A stretch of 64,000 bases of DNA from Babesia bovis T2Bo. Taxonomy: Eukaryota; Apicomplexa; Aconoidasida; Piroplasmida; Babesiidae. The stretch lies in assembly GCF_000165395.2 (NCBI RefSeq), contig NW_026261572.1, positions 62,001 through 126,000 of the forward strand, read 5' to 3'. The notes under the pieces are model-generated. The model worked only from the letters and a program-made list of their open reading frames with translations. It had not been told where the DNA came from and searched no databases. Below, piece after piece: positions 20,551 to 30,449 of this stretch; within the stretch, counting starts at the first letter, position 1, and every line of letters begins with the position of its first letter. A program made the translations under genes and the position numbers.

Positions 20551-21498
20551 CTAGATTGTTTCCTCCTGAGAATCTTCGGCAATTACCTAAAAGGGATGTC
20601 ATTTGCCAAGAGAAAGAATACATAATAAACAAGCAGTAGATGACATACCTTATCAACGTAAGGCTGGGTTTCAGCGGTTGTCAACAATTTGAATGGCATA
20701 TCCTTGCCTAAGATGCACACCGTCACCATGTCAACATCAAACCTGGTACAGATAAATGAACCCTGTCATATAAACCCACTCTCCATCACTAGGAATTGTC
20801 ATTTTTACTGCCTTGACTGCATGGTATATAAGGGAATCTATATTGCACTCCTCGAAGTTGGCAATTTTACGTTCGAGGTATGTTTTGGCACTTTGGCAAC
20901 GAGCGCCAAAGGCAGTAGCCTGAATCCATATGTCATTGTATAACCGAAACATACATTGTATTCCACAACGTTACCGCTGGGACATGTCTCATATAAGTGT
21001 AAACCAGTCCTGTCATCGTACCCAGCAACGAGAAGACCGACACCAAAAGGCCTCTTGGATGATGTTTGCGTGTTGGCTTGAGATTCTATTTTGCAATCTA
21101 GGTAGATACAATCAAAACTCACTTTGAGCAATAAGTGATACTAGCTTTGTTGCGGTAATGTCGCAGCCGTACAAAAACTTGTTATTGAGGCACTCATTGC
21201 GCATATAGTTTACAATCATCTTCGCATCAGATGTAATACCAGACATAACAACAGCAATATGTTCGCCGATGCAAAATATTTTGTCCTGATATTCCGCCAA
21301 TTTGGACGACTTACGACGAACGGCGCATAAGACCTGAAGCTGTCAGTAACGCTAGACAATACTTACAATGTGAGTCTGCGATTTAATTCCTACACAACAT
21401 GTACCTTGTTTAACAGCTTCCATGGCATATTCTACCTGAAACAGACGCCCTTGAGGCGACCAGGTAATGCAGTCCGTATCATACTGATTGCGGTACAT
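20551..21498 (-). CDS. PSMA1: Proteasome subunit alpha type-1 (alpha6)
   Basis: Six exons (21367-21498, 21123-21333, 20955-21097, 20780-20919, 20649-20742, 20551-20586) give 251 residues. It opens with [20 protein letters not shown], very close to PSMA1 of other eukaryotes (MFRNQYD..vTvWSPQGR). Also present are [12 protein letters not shown], the [15 protein letters not shown] strand and [13 protein letters not shown], all alpha-1 hallmarks. Alpha subunits form the outer rings of the 20S core and have no catalytic Thr. Introns are 33, 25, 35, 37 and 62 bases; the 25-base one (21098-21122) is close to the lower limit known for spliceosomal introns. Confidence 0.93.
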
Positions 21499-21901
21499 TG
21501 TTACGGCTATTTGGTTTCTGATGTATATTTAATACCGTTGAAGCACAATTGAACCAATGTGTAATGTCAATCAAATGTTAAGACAATGCATATACTTTCG
21601 ATGCAGGTTTCCGTTATATGAATTTCCGTCCCCACCATCGGAGCGTCACAAATAGCGTTATTATTTATCATATGATGACATCAACTCATGGATTCCATTA
21701 CCATATGGTCTATAAATGCATTTTTACAGTTGCTATTGGATGTGTAAAGGATTTGAACGTCTTGTCTCATTCATTGCTACCAGGACCATCCATATCGTTG
21801 ATTGATGTGGCATAGCATTGTCAAACTACCGTGTAGTTTAACGTAGTATATATTTGAGTAACCAGAGACAGAAGCATATGTACTACTGGGAGTGATATCT
21901 G

Positions 21902-21947
<46 letters not shown>

Positions 21948-22420
21948 TGGATTCTCTGAGGCGCTACTCGACGCATCCACACACCAACTATTTGTTGCGA
22001 TGAATGTTTACGGAATCACTTACAACATTGAACAATGCTTTAATACACTCACCACGCTGGTCTAGGTTGTTGTGTGTTTGTGGATAAATGAAAGAACGTT
22101 ATCCTGCCCCTTACGTAGAGACGTTATCATTTAGGATATAGGTATTTTGGCGTATATAAAAAATAAAAATTTAGATTTTAGTGTTGAATGTTATCAATGA
22201 ATATGGAATCAACTGCGGTACTCTGATTTTCCCTGTGACACTACTGTTACCCGGTCCGGTCACATTTCGTGTTATTGCTTCAATATATGTTAATCGGTAT
22301 ATCACTTCAAATTGCGCTGTGAATGTAAGATATAGCTTCAATACGCTATCGCATTTAACTTAAACTAAATGGTGCATCAAAGTCCATCTTGATGATCCAT
22401 ATTGTCTCTTCTCTTCACAG
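21499..22420. other. Intergenic region at the edge of the membrane-protein island
   Basis: About 920 bases, AT-rich, containing the TA dinucleotide run at 21904-21945. Short open frames are present but none has a family signature. I see no gene. Confidence 0.5.
21904..21945. repeat. (TA)n microsatellite
   Basis: About 42 bases of near-perfect alternating A/T in the gap between PSMA1 and the first membrane-protein gene. Simple repeat; can form a cruciform or unwind easily, but no function is shown. Confidence 0.9.
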
Positions 22421-22912
22421 CTATGTGCTAGAATCCACGGTATCCACAGTGTCCTTTACAAGAGGTACCTTTTTGCTTCTAAAGTAGGCCAATACCTTGT
22501 GGCCATATAACTTGTACAGTACAAACCCGAATATGCCGATACCCAATAGTATGGGTATTGGTTGATACTCATTCTTGTCGCAACCGGCATAGACCCCTAT
22601 GGCCACTACTAAGCTAATGACAAACAGTACCCCAAAGACAATAGTGAATGTCTTGTTATGCTTGGCCACAAACTGCTTATATTTTTGGTAGAATCCTAGG
22701 GAGTCACCAGTGCTTGATGTACTATCCTGAATGTGGTCATCTGGCCGGTCTAATGGATTGCTACTAGGGCCATCACGTGACTCTGTAATACCAGGTACTC
22801 TATCTGGGAGAGCGGTAGTCCCATCCGCAGTGACATCACAGGACATCTGGCATATCCATAGTATAGTAGTGTAGAGTAATAGTGCAATGCTAAGTTTACG
22901 GTACCGTGCCAT
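22421..22912 (-). CDS. Short membrane protein, mtm-related (163 aa)
   Basis: A single-exon protein with a signal peptide (about 1-28, ending near MSCDVTA), a polar Ser/Asp/Pro-rich ectodomain (about 30-85), and two membrane helices near 88-110 and 117-134 separated by a short polar loop (CDKNEYQP). A basic tail follows. The second half, VVAIGVYAG, a polar loop, ILLGIGIFGFVLYKLYG, looks like the last two helices of the 426-residue neighbour (CVIGVYAS, loop, AIYIMTVGGTLAFYGYRV). I read it as a cut-down member of the same family. Function unknown; surface or secretory-membrane location inferred. Confidence 0.6.
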   Translation of the reverse strand: MARYRKLSIALLLYTTILWICQMSCDVTADGTTALPDRVPGITESRDGPSSNPLDRPDDHIQDSTSSTGDSLGFYQKYKQFVAKHNKTFTIVFGVLFVISLVVAIGVYAGCDKNEYQPIPILLGIGIFGFVLYKLYGHKVLAYFRSKKVPLVKDTVDTVDSST

Positions 22913-23164
22913 TATATTGATCTAGTGGCAATGTGAAGATGCTGTATATGATAGTGATATGGAGTAGTAGTGAATAGTACTCCGCTATACAATAGGGTGC
23001 TCATTTTTGCACTGCACTTAAAGTAATTGCCAGATATTACACTCTATGCTATACACAGTACAATTAAGGTATTCACAGTGACTGCTCAAATTCTTAATGG
23101 GTTATCCCAAGTTGGGCCATCAAGTGTAACAGGGTGGTACAGGCAATACTCAGTGGTACTATTC

Positions 23165-24304
23165 CTATGCGATATCAGTGTCTGGTACCGTGTTCTCAGC
23201 AGTCTCAGTACCCTTGAGACCCTTTTTCTTCGGGAGACACCATTTAAATAGACCACAGCGGTATGCATACCACAATGTAGGTACCATCAGTAGAAATGAG
23301 TAGCCCAGCAGGGTGTATTTCATAGCTTCAACATCACCGTTGACTCCATAAAATATTGCATTTCCCCCTAGCATCACTACCGTTACCGCGACCAGTGTTA
23401 TCAGTAGTACGACTGCCAGTAACCCAAAGCACATGTATTCCTTGGGCCAGTGGAATACCGCTTTATACTCCAGGCAGTACAGGGTAATGCCCAGGGCCAC
23501 TAGGTGCAGTGCTAGAAAAATGTAACCTCTAGTACTTGATAGCGTTGAATGGTATTCCACAGCAGTGCCCAACGCTGCCAATGCCAATATAGAGGCCACT
23601 GCAAGTGTGGATGATATCAGTGTCACCACTTCCGGTACCGTATATGGTAAATTGAGCATAGTTCTCCATATAATTGCCATCGCATAACACTGGGCACAGG
23701 GCACTACCACTTTATCAAGATGGCCAATAATAGTCTTCTCGGTCTCCCCCTTATGGAGGTGGTCTCCATGAATGGAGTTGCTTTCATCCTGATACTGTAT
23801 CATTGAAAGTGTTACTGCCAGTATCAGCAGTACCACCAAGGCTACCACTATTGCACTACCATAGCACACATACTGGCTTTTACAGCATGGTCTACAGAAT
23901 AGGTTACACTTCCAGCCGCAGAATAGAGTACAACCCAATATAACCAGTAATGCCGCTGAAACACCGTAAATGGGATATTTCCATTTGGCTCCGTAGCTCG
24001 GCCGGTTGCCACCATCTTGATCCAGTTGTTCTGGTACTGCCATTAGAATTACCGCTATTTGCAGTAATACTAGTAGTACCAATAGAACCCAGTGGTACCA
24101 GGTCATTGGGGAAACGAGGTACCCTGCCTTCTTGCATTGCCATAGACATACTGCTAGCAATAGAGTAGATAGTGTAGTAGTGCTGTATAGTACCTTAGTA
24201 CTGCTGTACTGGCCTACCACAGTAATCAACGAGCCCAGTTCCTGGCAGCAGAGGTAGAGCCATAGCAGTACTAGTACTATAGTGGTACAGGTACTAGTAT
24301 CCAT
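23165..24304 (-). CDS. Multi-transmembrane protein (mtm-like)
   Basis: 379 residues from the ATG at 24304 (the longer frame begins with a TTG and is not used). Nine or ten hydrophobic helices cover almost the whole length, with short loops, one cluster of Cys (CGWKCNLFCRPCCKS) near the middle and a polar loop near 180-200 (YQDESNSIHGDHLHKGETEK). The C-terminus is charged (KKKGLKGTETAENTVPDTD). This matches the multi-transmembrane (mtm) families described in Babesia genomes, which often lie near ves genes. No transporter motif is visible, so function is unknown. No intron. Unusually rich in codons GTA, CTA and ACT. Confidence 0.65.
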   Translation of the reverse strand: MDTSTCTTIVLVLLWLYLCCQELGSLITVVGQYSSTKVLYSTTTLSTLLLAVCLWQCKKAGYLVSPMTWYHWVLLVLLVLLQIAVILMAVPEQLDQDGGNRPSYGAKWKYPIYGVSAALLVILGCTLFCGWKCNLFCRPCCKSQYVCYGSAIVVALVVLLILAVTLSMIQYQDESNSIHGDHLHKGETEKTIIGHLDKVVVPCAQCYAMAIIWRTMLNLPYTVPEVVTLISSTLAVASILALAALGTAVEYHSTLSSTRGYIFLALHLVALGITLYCLEYKAVFHWPKEYMCFGLLAVVLLITLVAVTVVMLGGNAIFYGVNGDVEAMKYTLLGYSFLLMVPTLWYAYRCGLFKWCLPKKKGLKGTETAENTVPDTDIA

Positions 24305-24663
24305 GATGTTTTTGGCAACAACCAATACTACTGTATTGATGCTGTTTTCTTTGTAGTATTTATCACCCGAATTGTCTCCCTTGGTAATATTCAGTAGTGG
24401 TGGTGTTCTTATAGAGGCATGGGTTAGTCCAGCTGATGTCAGCTGTAGGCATCTTTAAGAGAGGGTTCTAGCAGTATACACCACGTACTGAATATGGGGG
24501 ATTGGGGGAATTGGCTAGTATAGTACAGGGGGTAGTATTCAGTTGTATTGGGTAGCAATGTAGTAGTGGTCACTAACACTATGATAGCACCACATGGTTA
24601 CCCTTGATAACACCACACTCCTGAGCTCCAAATATGCATTGTGTAGCACCTTGTCTACACTAC
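24305..24663. other. Intergenic region with G-runs
   Basis: About 360 bases between an mtm-like gene and the ves1 fragment, both on the minus strand. It contains three runs of five G on the plus strand near 24495-24531 (see findings). No coding frame is convincing. Confidence 0.5.
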
Positions 24664-25090
24664 TCACCACCAGTACCACTTCAGGTCATATCCCATGGCC
24701 GCCATGAATGAGCCGAGACCATTCTCTTAGTTGTTCAATGCATGCTGCATCCACCTAGAACCTCCTTTGCCAGTCGAGAACTTGCTACCCGTTAGGAACC
24801 CCAACTGACTGAGTCCACTCCAGATGAGACATACTGACCCTAGGAAAATCCGGGCCAGGAGGTGGACCATAGTGGAGTCACCTGATATGGTGGGCCAGTA
24901 GTATTCTCCTTCAGATTGGCCGCCACCATCGGTACCACAACAAGCGGCACCACCAGCACATGTACATTTCCCTCCTATCCCAGTTTCCCCCTTAAGACAG
25001 CACTTATCACCTTCCTGCCACCCAACCCACTTCTGTAGTCCCTGTGCCAACTGGTCTATCAGTGCCTTTATGACCTCGGTATTGTCATAG
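24664..25090 (-). pseudogene. ves1/VESA1 variant-antigen gene fragment
   Basis: Reading on the minus strand, about 140 codons match the N-terminal conserved part of the variant erythrocyte surface antigen VESA1: LIDQLAQGLQKWVGWQEG, a Cys-rich CCLKGETGIGG stretch, HLLARIFLGSVCLIWSGL with the adjoining SQLGFLTG, and GLGSFMAAMGYDL. An in-frame TAA (about 24727) separates the last two blocks, and nothing recognisable follows GYDL; the frame ends within a few codons, next to a GTGAGT that could be an old 5' splice site. VESA1 is exported to the infected red-cell surface for adhesion and antigenic variation. This piece cannot make that protein and is most likely a donor remnant or relic. Upstream codons to 25311 show no family match. 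Confidence 0.7.
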
Positions 25091-26068
25091 GTGGTGTGGG
25101 TTGTACTCAATATTACATAAATACACCACCTTAAGTGTTCATTAAATACCCTACCCGGTCTACATTCTAATATTATCATACAACACGTAGTGACCACTAC
25201 CTGGTAGTATCGCCCTCGGAGCACTACGTATATGATTACACTAGATTCCCACGTTAGTAATGCTAGTGTACAGACTCTACATAACTGCCACTGAGTATTA
25301 TATACAGGCAAGTAACTTACTTTTACTGTTGGTGTTATAAGGAGTAGTTCATACCGGTCGTACTACAGCGTCATTCATAGTCACACTGTTGCATCCACGG
25401 TGCTTTCCAGTAATACAAATCCATTAAGAATTGGTAGCGGTTTACACTCCCTAGTCGTTATTGGATCACTAGTTTCTAAGTTACGACACTAACTATGTAC
25501 ACCACAGTTACTTATTCATTCTACCTCGTGGCCATTCATAGCGTTCTACATCGCCTTCCAGACGAGATTGTACAATGTATGGGCCTGCATTTACATAGCA
25601 GCATTACTGGATAATACCCTACAGCACCACTACACTATTACCCTATACATTACCCCACGCTATTTCATGTACTGGGGCTAATTACCCCACTTATGTGCCA
25701 CAACCCTACATGGATCATATAAAAAACCCAACAAACGATACCATACAACAACGTGACACAACTTCATAGTATTCCTAATAGACATTGCACACCAGTATAG
25801 AGTCAATGTATGGTATATAGTGCCTTAGTGGTCACTTTGAATTGTGACCACACTAAAGTCAACCTACGCTAGCATTGGACATTATATATTACCACTACAC
25901 AGTGCTCCGGTAATATTCACTACTACACTGATTCTTACCTTATACTTCAAAATCACTTGATGGTAACACTGCGAGCTATGCTGTTACCCTCTCCGCTGTA
26001 AACTACTCTGGTGTTATCCAATGTCTCCCACTGTGACATTACCACCAACAGCCATCACTGTAAACTAA
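25091..26068. other. Intergenic region in the membrane-protein island
   Basis: Nearly 1 kb between the ves1 fragment and the next mtm-like gene. The plus strand is rich in tac/cca trinucleotides, like the neighbouring genes, but I see no extended frame with a family signature. It may be eroded coding sequence. Confidence 0.4.
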
Positions 26069-27349
26069 CTATCGCTTCCCTAGTGCCTTAACGCGATAAC
26101 CATAGAACGCCAGTGTGCCGCCCACAGTCATTATATAAATGGCTGGTACCAGAATACGGTCGTTATGGTAATCCCATTCCAAATCCTCTCCACTGCTGGC
26201 ATACACCCCAATAACACATGCAAGTGCTACTATCAGTACCGATGCCAATATAAAGAATGCCAACTGGTCAGCACTACGCAGGTACTTCGTAGACTGGCCC
26301 AAATGTTCTGTACTACCAGTAGTGAAAGGCCCTTTCAAGTGCACTGTACACAATAGGCTTACCAAAGCAATGCAGTGCAGCGTTGCCAAAGGGTACCTAT
26401 AGGGCTCATTAGAGTACACATGTGCCCATAGATGACACACAGCTATCAACGTAGCCATTGTGGCTCCCAGAAGTACTAAGCATATAAGCTCCCAATCACT
26501 ATAGGGCATTTGTAGCACTAGTACCTTATGACCGGTTAATAGCAGAGCTGTAGCGGCTGTCAGTGATACCTTAAAGAGCCATACATTTGCATTTTGGGGG
26601 CCTTGTTTATGGTCTGTATACACAGCTCGGCTGTCGCTGGTTGCTATAATTAACAATCCAAAGCACGCCATGGCACCGGCTAATGCTAACACTAGCACTA
26701 CTGCCATTACATAGCACACAAGCTTGTAGTTACATACAGGTCGTTGGAATGCGCCTATATGGTAACCACATGTTGCGAGTGCTACTAGTAATAGTGTTAC
26801 CACTGCCGTGGCGCCCAAAAATTCTATACTGGGTTTAGAAACTATTCCATGACTATGGCCTAAATTGGTATCCAGAGCCAGTATATAGCACAGTAGCACC
26901 AGACTAACAATCACGAATCCAATGTGCCATTTAGTAAATGGGTGCTTTAGGTATCCTAGGACACTAGCCAGCCACAAAGTAGCTATCATGGACGCGGATC
27001 CTATAGAAATGCATGGGACTACATTAAGTAGACCATCGTATACATTGATCCACTTGAACACTATACCCAGTATAAATAGCGTTAGCGTTAGTATGCATAG
27101 CGCAATGAAGATTAGATCACCTACGCTGATGTTGTACACGGTGTTTTGTAGAAAGCTTGGTTCATGGCGAGTTATATTGACGTCATTGGGAAGTTCAACA
27201 TGACCGGATAGGTTCGCACCATTGTCGAGTGCCACTTCACTGGACAATTCCTGTGCCAAAGTAGCTTTCAACAGTGATGTTGTGGACATCAGTAGTGTGA
27301 TGCTTTGTCCTAGCGATGTGGACATGAGGTACTTCCGCAGTGTTGACAT
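26069..27349 (-). CDS. Multi-transmembrane protein (mtm-like)
   Basis: 426 residues, single exon, ATG at 27349. The N-terminal 25 residues include a hydrophobic segment (SLGQSITLLMSTTSLLKATLA) that may be a signal peptide, followed by about 40 polar residues with two possible N-glycosylation sites (NLS, NIT). About ten membrane helices follow, with a polar lumenal-type loop near 325-345 (LKGPFTTGSTEHLGQSTKY). The last two helices share the IGVYA...YG pattern with the 163-residue neighbour. Same compositional style and layout as the 379-residue protein. Family known only as a piroplasm multi-copy membrane family; function unknown. Confidence 0.65.
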   Translation of the reverse strand: MSTLRKYLMSTSLGQSITLLMSTTSLLKATLAQELSSEVALDNGANLSGHVELPNDVNITRHEPSFLQNTVYNISVGDLIFIALCILTLTLFILGIVFKWINVYDGLLNVVPCISIGSASMIATLWLASVLGYLKHPFTKWHIGFVIVSLVLLCYILALDTNLGHSHGIVSKPSIEFLGATAVVTLLLVALATCGYHIGAFQRPVCNYKLVCYVMAVVLVLALAGAMACFGLLIIATSDSRAVYTDHKQGPQNANVWLFKVSLTAATALLLTGHKVLVLQMPYSDWELICLVLLGATMATLIAVCHLWAHVYSNEPYRYPLATLHCIALVSLLCTVHLKGPFTTGSTEHLGQSTKYLRSADQLAFFILASVLIVALACVIGVYASSGEDLEWDYHNDRILVPAIYIMTVGGTLAFYGYRVKALGKR

Positions 27350-27391
27350 GATGGCAACTAAATTAGTCTTGGGCGCCGTATAGTTGATATA

Positions 27392-28304
27392 TCATTCAGT
27401 TGTAATCAATAATACTGTATAAATCTCGTTTTCTTTACGTATTGAGTTGTATTGCTTAGTAGCGCTCAGTAGTGCTGGGCACCAGTGACGTGGTTGTGGG
27501 AGCATGGATTTGCCGACGTGATGTATGTTCCAGACGTCTGTAGGATGGTTTTTTAGTGACATATAGTCAATACAGGGTGTGGGGGATTGAGAACATTCTT
27601 TGGTACAGAATTCCTGTAGAGTGCTGGGTAGGACGGAACGTAGCACTCAGTGCAGTGTACAGCTCACCTGTCAGGGATTATACATGCTTGGAACATGGAT
27701 CTTGTGTACACTTACTGATACTTCTGAGGTCGTAGGGACATTTTTAGTGATCTGTGGAAGTCTAACAATGGCCTGATAGCAATTCTTGTGCGTTTCATCT
27801 TTGCCATCATCCTTAATAGTTATCAGTGCATTACCGAAAGTGCCCTTGTATTCCTCCTCTTCTTATATCCATTGAATCTATCTGATGGCATTATTCACTT
27901 CAGATTTGATCCACCATTTGCACTTCTCTACTATACCACCCAGAAACCAAAGACATCACCCAGTACCTGTGGTGTCGTAGCACTGAGGGCGGCGGTAACT
28001 CTCACTAGTGTATAAACACACGACTGCATCATGTTCTCGTTACTGAAGAAGTACAGTATCCCGTAGAGTCTTGAGCCTGTCATATCACCGGTGCTGCCAT
28101 TGTGGAAGGCATTTCGAAAACTCATTGGCAGAGGGCAGCACTGGACAGTAGCAATGGTATGATGTAAGTGGGATGCAGCAGACAGATAATCCAGTTCCTA
28201 CACATTAGGCGCATCTTTCCCTTTCTTGTGAGGGTTGCTGCCTCTTGTTTGTCCAGCTCTTCCATAGTATTATTCCAACGGAAACCTGGCAACACGGGAT
28301 TCAT
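27392..28304 (-). pseudogene. Degenerate coding region, possibly ves-related
   Basis: Several minus-strand pieces read like protein but in different frames broken by stops: 27931-28125 (GSRLYGILYFFSNENMMQ, TPQVLGDVFGFW), about 27750-27880 (GTFGNALITIKDDGKDE) and 27392-27646 (VLPSTLQEFCTKECS, WNIHHVGKSMLPQPRHW). The phrases resemble large hypothetical and ves-type proteins of Babesia as I remember them, but I cannot confirm this without a search. Stops and frame changes are too frequent for one working gene unless several introns are present. Best read as a decayed large gene. Confidence 0.4.
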
Positions 28305-29249
28305 GAGTGTTGTTAATGGCCTAGAGGGTTTGCTTTAGACGAGGAGAACGAGCAATATCAATACAAATGCCACCACTAGGAAGACCTGTGCCTAGTTTAT
28401 CCAACGACTGCATGATTAGGCAATATATAGTTATGGAAAAGTTGAAGCATATAAAGGAGCATACGTGAATGGTGCTACAGGTAGTGTGGATGGTACATTT
28501 AGATGGTCACCTATGCATCCTATGTACTACCTTGGCAATTTTGCAACCCTTATGACGTGATATGGTATCCAGCAGAGATAACAAGGGTGAATTAATCCGC
28601 ATAGCATTACGAAATTCATTCATATATTCCCAGTTCAAAGCAGCGCACATCCTCTTAATTTGGTTAATAAGATCTTAGAGTTACAGAAGGTACAGTTAAA
28701 TATATATAGTTGGATGAGAGCCCGAACAACTAAATTGCGATTATCTACCCTGGGAATCAAGATAGTCATTTTCTAATAGTATATCGGCAAGATGAGCATT
28801 CCATGCAATGATGCCTATAAGAATGTTTGGAAAAATACTTCCTGGAGTCACCATTATTAGCCCAGCAATGGTAATGTTGCTCAACATTTTAGGAGTATCA
28901 TATTTTATCTCTACTAAAAAGGCTGAGCAAGTTGAATCACTTGAGTATATTATTTGCGATCTTCCAGGGAAATCAACAACTGCTATATTTACCCATTTTC
29001 TCTATAATTTTCCGGTTTGAGGAGTGCAACGTTTGGCATTACTATTCTTTGCTTCGTTTCCTCATCCTTCCTGTCCCTCCCACCCATCCTAAATGACTTC
29101 CTAATATAATGTGTGACTAGCATCCATGACACATTATGAGAAATGTATGAATCTTGATCAACGGCTTTCATTCCTGCTTACACGCCTAGTATGGGGGTTT
29201 GGAGGCAGTAAGATTAGCATTCAGTCGCGGAATTCCTTATGAGCACATC
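28305..29249. other. Intergenic region with possible short membrane-protein exon
   Basis: Mostly stop-rich sequence. A plus-strand frame at 28808-29020 codes for a hydrophobic piece (VTIISPAMVMLLNILGVSYF) and a short polar part, ending before the next mtm-like start. It could be a fragment of a related membrane gene or chance. No other feature is seen. Confidence 0.35.
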
Positions 29250-30449
29250 ATGGATTGCACCGATGGATGTAGTTCATCCGGAATTCCCGGCGCTACATCT
29301 TGCAGTGCTATTCCTCCTGCTAATGTTTCTACTGCAACCATAATATTCATCATTACCGCAATTTTCGAACTTGGCTCGTGCTTCTCTGCTTTTATTAATG
29401 TGCTTATCGAAGGGTTCCAAACTATTGGAAATCAGCAAGGTGTGGAAGATAAAAACGATTCAATAGCTCCACTGTCGTTCCTCATCCTAATATTCTACGT
29501 ATTGCTCCACATTAGCGGTTACAACGCAAATTATATCAATAGTCCAGTCAGCAAATGCCAACTGACGTTTACCGTATGCGGTTTTCTTGTGGTACTCAGT
29601 TCAGCAGTGATTGCTATGGCTGTTCATCAAAAAGGCTCAGAAAAGCAAAGGGGCTACACTGCAATAGCATGTACCGTACTACAATGTATCGCAATGGTTA
29701 TCTTCATCATATGTGCTGTAAAACAGCAATGTTTTGGCACGTGCCGCAAAAGCACTCGAATAGGCTTCTACGTTGTGGGTGCGATATATTTAATCTGGAC
29801 TGTAGGGTATCTCTTTACTTTGAAAGAATTCTACACAGCTGTAATGAGCGAGCCGAAACTACAATCTGTTTCATGGGAAAAGTTCCGTTGTATTGCCCCA
29901 ATTAACTACCTTATACAAATCGCACTTACAGTTAGCATTTACCAGATCAATATGTGCTGTTTACCTTTTACATACGGAGATATGGTCTTTGTAGTTGTGT
30001 CGGGTGCGCTGGCTGGTACTTTCGTCAGTTTGCTTACAGTCATCCTTGGACTTACCACGTTTGAGAAGATTAGCAAGTATCCTAGGACAGCAATACTTTA
30101 CGTTTTGACCATATCATTGTTAATCTATATCCATTGGGGTCATCCATTCTCTGCCCAGCTCAAAGAGGAAGCGGTAGGGGTGGCTGTCTTAGGTTCGCTA
30201 TTACTGGTAGTCTTTGTGGTCCCTCCAACAATGTTGGGCTATCAAATGTATAAGCAAGATAAATCCAAGGATGGTAAAAACCAGCAAAATGTATCCAAGT
30301 GGGATGACGTTGACGTAATGATACCACTAGGTATATATGTGTTTCTAGTTACCATAGGATTCGTCTGGTACCTTCATCAATGCGGCATAACAGAAGTCGT
30401 AGTATTTAAGTTGAGGGGGCCTAACTCGGTGGGAGGCGTTTACAAGTAG
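29250..30449 (+). CDS. Multi-transmembrane protein (mtm-like), opposite strand
   Basis: 399 residues from the ATG at 29250 (MDCTDGCSSSGIPGA); the longer frame starts from a TTG. There is no signal peptide: a Cys/Ser/Pro-rich N-terminal 35 residues lead straight into the first helix (TATIIFIITAIFELGSCFSA). About ten helices follow with short loops, a conserved-looking polar loop before the last helix (KQDKSKDGKNQQNVSKWDDV), and a short charged tail. General layout is that of the mtm-like proteins at 23-27 kb, but sequence likeness is low by eye and base composition is more ordinary. Function unknown. Single exon. Confidence 0.65.
   Translation: MDCTDGCSSSGIPGATSCSAIPPANVSTATIIFIITAIFELGSCFSAFINVLIEGFQTIGNQQGVEDKNDSIAPLSFLILIFYVLLHISGYNANYINSPVSKCQLTFTVCGFLVVLSSAVIAMAVHQKGSEKQRGYTAIACTVLQCIAMVIFIICAVKQQCFGTCRKSTRIGFYVVGAIYLIWTVGYLFTLKEFYTAVMSEPKLQSVSWEKFRCIAPINYLIQIALTVSIYQINMCCLPFTYGDMVFVVVSGALAGTFVSLLTVILGLTTFEKISKYPRTAILYVLTISLLIYIHWGHPFSAQLKEEAVGVAVLGSLLLVVFVVPPTMLGYQMYKQDKSKDGKNQQNVSKWDDVDVMIPLGIYVFLVTIGFVWYLHQCGITEVVVFKLRGPNSVGGVYK

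Noticed and set aside
21904..21945. TA run as centromere or origin
   Set aside because: Only about 42 bases and isolated; a microsatellite is the simplest reading.
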